A stretch of 64,000 bases of DNA from Schistocerca nitens (Eukaryota > Arthropoda > Insecta > Orthoptera > Acrididae), in contig NC_064616.1 in assembly GCF_023898315.1 (NCBI RefSeq), forward strand, positions 291,737,205-291,801,204. The letters run 5' to 3'. A program made the translations under genes and the position numbers. Positions 59,961 through 64,000 of the stretch are shown piece by piece; the first letter of the stretch is position 1, and each line of letters opens with the position of its first letter. Below the pieces are notes generated by a model. That model saw nothing but the letters and a program-made list of their open reading frames with translations, was not told where the DNA came from and did no database searches.

Positions 59961-60435
59961 AAACACCCATTGTACTTAATAAATAGTCACTCTCTCTTTA
60001 GAAATTGCATTTTTCATGATTCCAATTACAGATGTAGCATGTTCTGTGGGAGCGGTCCAATGCTGTTACTAGAGCGGCTGCATGAAGACTGATGCCTTCT
60101 TACCAAAATCATTTCTTATAGGAAAAACTGTTGCATCCTTGAACCTCCGGTTCTCGATGTACCCTCGTCCGGTTAGTGGCTGATGCCACAGTTTTCTAAG
60201 TCCAGCACGTGTGTTATCCCGGACAAGCGCTGAGGTCTCTTTAGCAGTGCTCGTGTTGGTGTGCGGGCAGAAATAAGTGTTTGCGTAATCACTGAGATAG
60301 GCTCTCACAGAGTGCATCCCAGAGTGCCACTTTTGAGCAAGCGAGTCTCTTAATTGCAGTGGAGTACTGCTGATGGTGGAAAACTCTTGCCCTTCCACTC
60401 CATCTCACAGCATGTTATATGGTCCACAAATTATA

Positions 60436-60437
<2 letters not shown>
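59961..60437. other. Unassigned, contains one 109-codon open frame
   Basis: The minus strand is open at 60398-60069 (from MEGQEFSTISSTPLQ to KKASVFMQPL). I do not recognise it. There is no signal peptide, membrane segment or known motif. It may be a chance frame or an exon. Confidence 0.3.

Positions 60438-60488
<51 letters not shown>
60438..60488. repeat. (GT)n microsatellite
   Basis: About 25 uninterrupted GT units. Confidence 0.93.
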
Positions 60489-60489
<1 letters not shown>

Positions 60490-62121
60490 GAAATGTTTAA
60501 CCTCTCAGTTTTGAGTCCATAGTTATATATTAAACATGCATTTCCAGTGAGTCTATGGAGGAGCCATGCCAACGATTTTGTGTGACGCTGGGAGCCGGGC
60601 CTCAGTGGTGGTCCTGATGCCCCCCATGCCGCATGTAGTGTGTCTCCAATCAGCACAGAGGGCAGCGGCGTGGGGAAACAGAATGAGCTCTCTGTGAGCC
60701 GACCATGTGAATTCAGAGATATATGTCCTGTAAGTATGACTTTTATAATATTGTTGCTTTTGTAATGTGTGGCGGTGGTTATAATGCTAAAACATTAGCA
60801 TCACCTATTAATTAGTCTCATTATTATTTAGCACGGATAAAATGTTCTGGTTATGTTAGTGTGAACATCAATTACTGGTTTATAGTGAAAAGCTTTATAT
60901 TCCCTACATTAATAAATTATTTGCAGTAAATTGCATAATGTAAATCAAATACTTCAAACCCAGCCTATTAACTCTGAGACCTCACCTAGCTTGAGAAAGG
61001 AAACTTATGAAGTTATGCCCCTAATTACATACTGGATACTTGAGATGTAGTTACTCGGGTAATGTAATTCCAGTGTTTCTACTTCAGAAGCGAAGTGTCT
61101 GTCAAAGTAGCTTTTTGTCTGCATGCACCAGATAGGGGTTTTGGAAAAACATTTGTTGTAATTTGCATGCTTGACATTTATCTCCACCATAAAAATACAG
61201 ATTTTGTCAATTTATGTTGACATTTAACAAAAAGTTATTTAAAGAGACTGACATGTAAGTAGGGTCCAGAACCCACAAATGTCTTTTAGCACTTTTTACA
61301 CACATAGATATTGTATTTTTCGTGTGCGGAGTCATTTGTTTACTCTCATTATCTTCAGTTGTCTGTTTAATTTAGAAGTAAAAGTGAAGAAAATGTCAAT
61401 ACAATGAAAAATATAGCAAATATTTTAGGTGATGTTTACACAACATATTTTATGAAAAAAATATAAATAAGTCTTCAGAATTACCTCACACTTGGAACAT
61501 ACAACAGTTTCCTTGTTTACCACACATATCTCTTAAAATTGTCACAGATTGTTGTTCTTTTGTTCGTTTTTTGTACTTTGCTGCTTTTGACTAACTTTCA
61601 GTAGTACACAAATGGCATACACATTCACCACCATAAACGTCTTGTTTACTGAAGTACTGCTTGATTTCCGTCTGAGTCCCTTCCATGGCTGAAACCTCAG
61701 ACTCATGGAATTCTCAAATATTTGTAGCCCTTTCTTCAATATGTGTTTCATCTTTTGAAGAAAGTCGTCACCTTTTAGACTTTCAGTCTGGGAAGTTTGT
61801 GTAGAAATAATGTGTAACCATTTACTGGTGCTGTGTCCACATGAGTTTAAAAAATATAGTGGGTACCTTGTAGCTCTTAGTTGAATATTTGCTTGCCATT
61901 TGATAAATTTAGTGCAGCCTGTGGTCTCTTTATAATATAAATAGACTTCTCTTGTTCTTGTCAATAAGTGAACCAGCTGCAGTGTTATAATGTTGAGATA
62001 ACAGCAGGAGGTTTACTTTGGGTTATTCATGGGACATATGAAAAAAGTGTTTGGATAGAAGCACTGGGAGCAGATTTATGAGACTATAACTCTCTTGTTA
62101 AGACACATTTCACTTCTTGAG

Positions 62122-62122
<1 letters not shown>
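60489..62122. other. No gene recognised
   Basis: A GC-richer block at 60550-60730 ends in ATGTCCTGTAAGTATG, a strong splice-donor-like sequence, so it could be a host first exon on the plus strand. No protein family is recognised. The rest is AT-rich. The minus frame at 61542-61964 has no known domain. Confidence 0.3.

Positions 62123-62191
<69 letters not shown>
62123..62191. repeat. (TA)n microsatellite
   Basis: About 34 TA units directly outside terminal repeat A of the Penelope-like element. The same arrangement recurs at 63715-63791. Confidence 0.93.
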
Positions 62192-62194
<3 letters not shown>

Positions 62195-62467
62195 AAAGAA
62201 AGATGATGAGACTTACGAAACAAAAGCGCTGGCAGGTCGATAGACACACAAACAAACACAAATATACACACAAAATTCAAGCTTTCGCAACAAACTGTTG
62301 CCTCATCAGGAAAGAGGGAAGGAGAGGGAAAGACGAAAGGATGTGGGTTTTAAGGGAGAGGGTAAGGAGTCATTCCAATCCCGGGAGCGGAAAGACCTAC
62401 CTTAGGGGGAAAAAAGGACAGGTATACACTCGCACACACACACATATCCATCCACACATACAGACAC
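62192..62467 (-). mobile_element. Penelope-like terminal repeat, copy A
   Basis: About 275 bp shared with copies B, C and D: GATGATGAGACTTACGAAAC, AAAGCGCTGGCAGGTCGATA, a CA-rich stretch, AAGAGGGAAGGAGAGGGAAA and CAATCCCGGGAGCGGAAAGA. From memory, this is the 3'-side repeat of a Penelope-like retroelement abundant in Schistocerca, whose coding strand is the minus strand here. A hammerhead-like core lies at 62283-62309 (minus). There is no reverse transcriptase in the window, so the family assignment rests on recall. Confidence 0.65.
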
Positions 62468-63103
62468 CTGGTGTGAAAAGAGGCGAAAAGGGGTTGGTTG
62501 GAGCTGGGTTATGTTGATCCTGTGGTGAAATAGTGTAGGTAGAAAACGATGTGCATTAAGGTTAGGTGGTTGTGTTGCCGCCAAAACACGTTAAAGGGTG
62601 GAGAAATTCGGGAAAATTTCGAAAAAACTACGTGAGGATGTATTAAAAGTAGTGGTATGGTGGTGGCAGATTATGGAAATGAGGCTAACAATTGTCTGGT
62701 GGAGAAATAATAACGTTAAAACCTGTGGGAAGCGGCTAAAAATGATCGGTGATGTGAAAAAACGGAAATCGAAATAAAGCAAAAGTTATTAAAACTAGCC
62801 GAAAAGGTTGTTTAATAGCTGAAAGGAACTGTTTGTGAACTAGAAACGGTGGATTTTATAGCAGTAGCGGAAGAAAAAATTTTTTTGGTTATGGTTTGGA
62901 AGTGGGTTACGTATTATTACGTATTGTTGAGTATATATCGGCGGGATAAAATTGTATAGTGGATTACGGTAAAAAGCAGAAGGTGAATACAAAGGGAAAC
63001 TACTGGCAAAAACAGAAGGAGGAAATAAGACGACAGAAAAGACTTCGAAATGTAACAGTGACAATAACAAACGTCATTGTTGGGTTCAAATTAATGATAT
63101 GAA
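62468..63103. other. Sequence between terminal repeats A and B
   Basis: No gene recognised. It is purine-rich on the plus strand, low in C and without long frames. It is probably the internal or linker part of the element defined by repeats A and B, i.e. non-coding cargo or remnant of a Penelope-like unit. Confidence 0.35.
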
Positions 63104-63405
63104 TATAACAGAGGGAAACATTCCACGTGGAAAAAATATATCTAAAGAAAGATGATGAGACTTACCAAACAAAAGCGCTGGCAGGTCGATAGACACACAA
63201 ACAAACACAAATATACACACAAAATTCAAGCTTTCGCAACAAACTGTTGCCTCATCAGGAAAGAGGGAAGGAGAGGGAAAGACGAAAGGATGTGGGTTTT
63301 AAGGGAGAGGGTAAGGAGTCATTCCAATCCCGGGAGCGGAAAGACCTACCTTAGGGGGAAAAAAGGACAGGTATACACTCGCACACACACACATATCCAT
63401 CCACA
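63104..63405 (-). mobile_element. Penelope-like terminal repeat, copy B (left hairpin arm)
   Basis: Begins TATAACAGAGGGAAACATTC then CACGTGGAAAAAATATATCT, followed by the same body as copy A. Its reverse complement follows at 63411-63715, giving a near-perfect inverted repeat with about 5-10 bp between. Hammerhead-like core at 63232-63258 (minus). Confidence 0.7.
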
Positions 63406-63410
63406 CACAT

Positions 63411-63714
63411 GGTGTCTGTATGTGTGGATGGATATGTGTGTGTGTGCGAGTGTATACCTGTCCTTTTTTCCCCCTAAGGTAGGTCTTTCCGCTCCCGGGA
63501 TTGGAATGACTCCTTACCCTCTCCCTTAAAACCCACATCCTTTCGTCTTTCCCTCTCCTTCCCTCTTTCCTGATGAGGCAACAGTTTGTTGCGAAAGCTT
63601 GAATTTTGTGTGTATATTTGTGTTTGTTTGTGTGTCTATCGACCTGCCAGCGCTTTTGTTTGGTAAGTCTCATCATCTTAGATATATTTTTTCCACGTGG
63701 AATGTTTCCCTCTG

Positions 63715-63715
<1 letters not shown>
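63411..63715 (+). mobile_element. Penelope-like terminal repeat, copy C (right hairpin arm)
   Basis: Reverse complement of copy B almost base for base, from GGATGGATATGTGTGTG through CTTTCCGCTCCCGGGATTGG to CCACGTGGAATGTTTCCCTC. The hammerhead-like core is on the plus strand at 63570-63596. A TA tract follows directly at 63715. Confidence 0.72.
63570..63596 (+). ncRNA. Hammerhead-like ribozyme core in terminal repeat C
   Basis: CTGATGA (63570-63576), one extra G, GCAAC (78-82) pairing with GTTGC (88-92) around AGTTT, then GAAA (93-96). In copy D the same place reads CTGACGA, extra T, GCAACC...GGTTGC, GAAA: the stem is kept with an added compensated pair. This fits the catalytic core plus stem II of a hammerhead, as reported in Penelope-like terminal repeats. 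I do not see a convincing stem I, stem III or cleavage triplet, so activity is doubtful. Confidence 0.5.

Positions 63716-63791
<76 letters not shown>
63715..63791. repeat. (TA)n microsatellite
   Basis: About 38 TA units between terminal repeats C and D, beginning inside CTCTGTTATATA and ending at TATTCCACGTGG. Confidence 0.93.
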
Positions 63792-63792
<1 letters not shown>

Positions 63793-64000
63793 CACGTGGG
63801 AAAAATATATCTAAAAACAAAGATGATGTGACTTAACCAAACAAAAGCGCTGGCACGTCGATACAAACACAAACATACACACGAAATTCTGGCTTTCGCA
63901 ACCAACGGTTGCATCGTCAGGAAAGAGGGAAGGAGAGGGAAAGACGAAAGGATGTGGGTTTTAAGGGAGAGGGTAAGGAGTCATTCCAATCCCGGGAGCG
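63792..64000 (-). mobile_element. Penelope-like terminal repeat, copy D (cut by window end)
   Basis: Starts TTCCACGTGGGAAAAATATA and follows copies A and B with more differences (CGATACAAACACAAACATAC, GAAATTCTGGCTTTCGCAAC). It is therefore a different subfamily or an older copy than the A/B/C set. Hammerhead-like core at 63894-63920 (minus). Confidence 0.68.

Noticed and set aside
62095-62517. Long open frames across the TA tracts and terminal repeats (also near 63299-63820)
   Set aside because: Repetitive Tyr-Ile runs come from TA repeats, and the rest is terminal-repeat sequence read in an arbitrary frame.
1-64000. CRISPR array or bacterial-type operon
   Set aside because: No short regularly spaced identical repeats; all tandem repeats are microsatellites. 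The context is clearly eukaryotic.

Overview
This is a stretch of repeat-rich, intron-bearing animal DNA, most likely from an orthopteran insect (grasshopper or locust, Schistocerca-like). I infer this from repeat families recognised from memory: a roughly 200-bp tRNA-derived SINE with clean target-site duplications, an RTE-like LINE with a GTT tail, a CR1/Jockey-like LINE, an RNase H-bearing LINE, Tc1/mariner, hAT and Penelope-like elements, and Polinton fossils. No intact, recognisable host housekeeping gene is visible. Almost everything that can be named is a mobile element or its remains.

Layout. 0-5 kb: a Tc1-like copy cut by the window edge, an AT-rich MITE-like inverted repeat, an LTR-retrotransposon fossil (gag and LTR) and an internally deleted mariner with perfect TA duplications. 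6-10.5 kb: a decayed hAT of the GTF2I-repeat/ZBED type, a CpG-rich patch and an imperfect palindrome of about 1.3 kb. 11.7-18.7 kb: an old RTE-like LINE, a Ty3/gypsy integrase fragment, a full-length but dead Tc1-like element that shares about 185 bp of flank with the first copy, a Polinton fossil, and on the minus strand a candidate three-exon gene with its own promoter-like block and a SINE in its first intron. 18.7-31 kb: SINEs, a CR1/Jockey-like LINE and a second Polinton fossil that carries a BRO-like gene. 31-41.2 kb: Ty3/gypsy pol fossil, Penelope-like GIY-YIG fragment, PIF/Harbinger trace, an IS630-like transposase relic and a candidate hammerhead ribozyme. 41-50 kb: mostly unassigned, with a small hairpin element and a head-to-head pair of a second tRNA-like SINE. 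50.5-55.7 kb: an RNase H-bearing LINE split by a fold-back element. 56-60 kb: an RTE-like LINE containing a hAT element with an 8-bp duplication and its own 85-bp intron. 62-64 kb: Penelope-like terminal repeats, one pair forming a near-perfect 0.6-kb hairpin, with long TA tracts and a hammerhead-like core in each copy.

No metabolic or operon-like cooperation between genes can be read here. The connections are those of nested insertion: SINE in intron, hAT in LINE, fold-back in LINE, Tc1 beside or within an LTR element. All boundaries, family names and ages come from reading alone. Approximate ends are stated as such.
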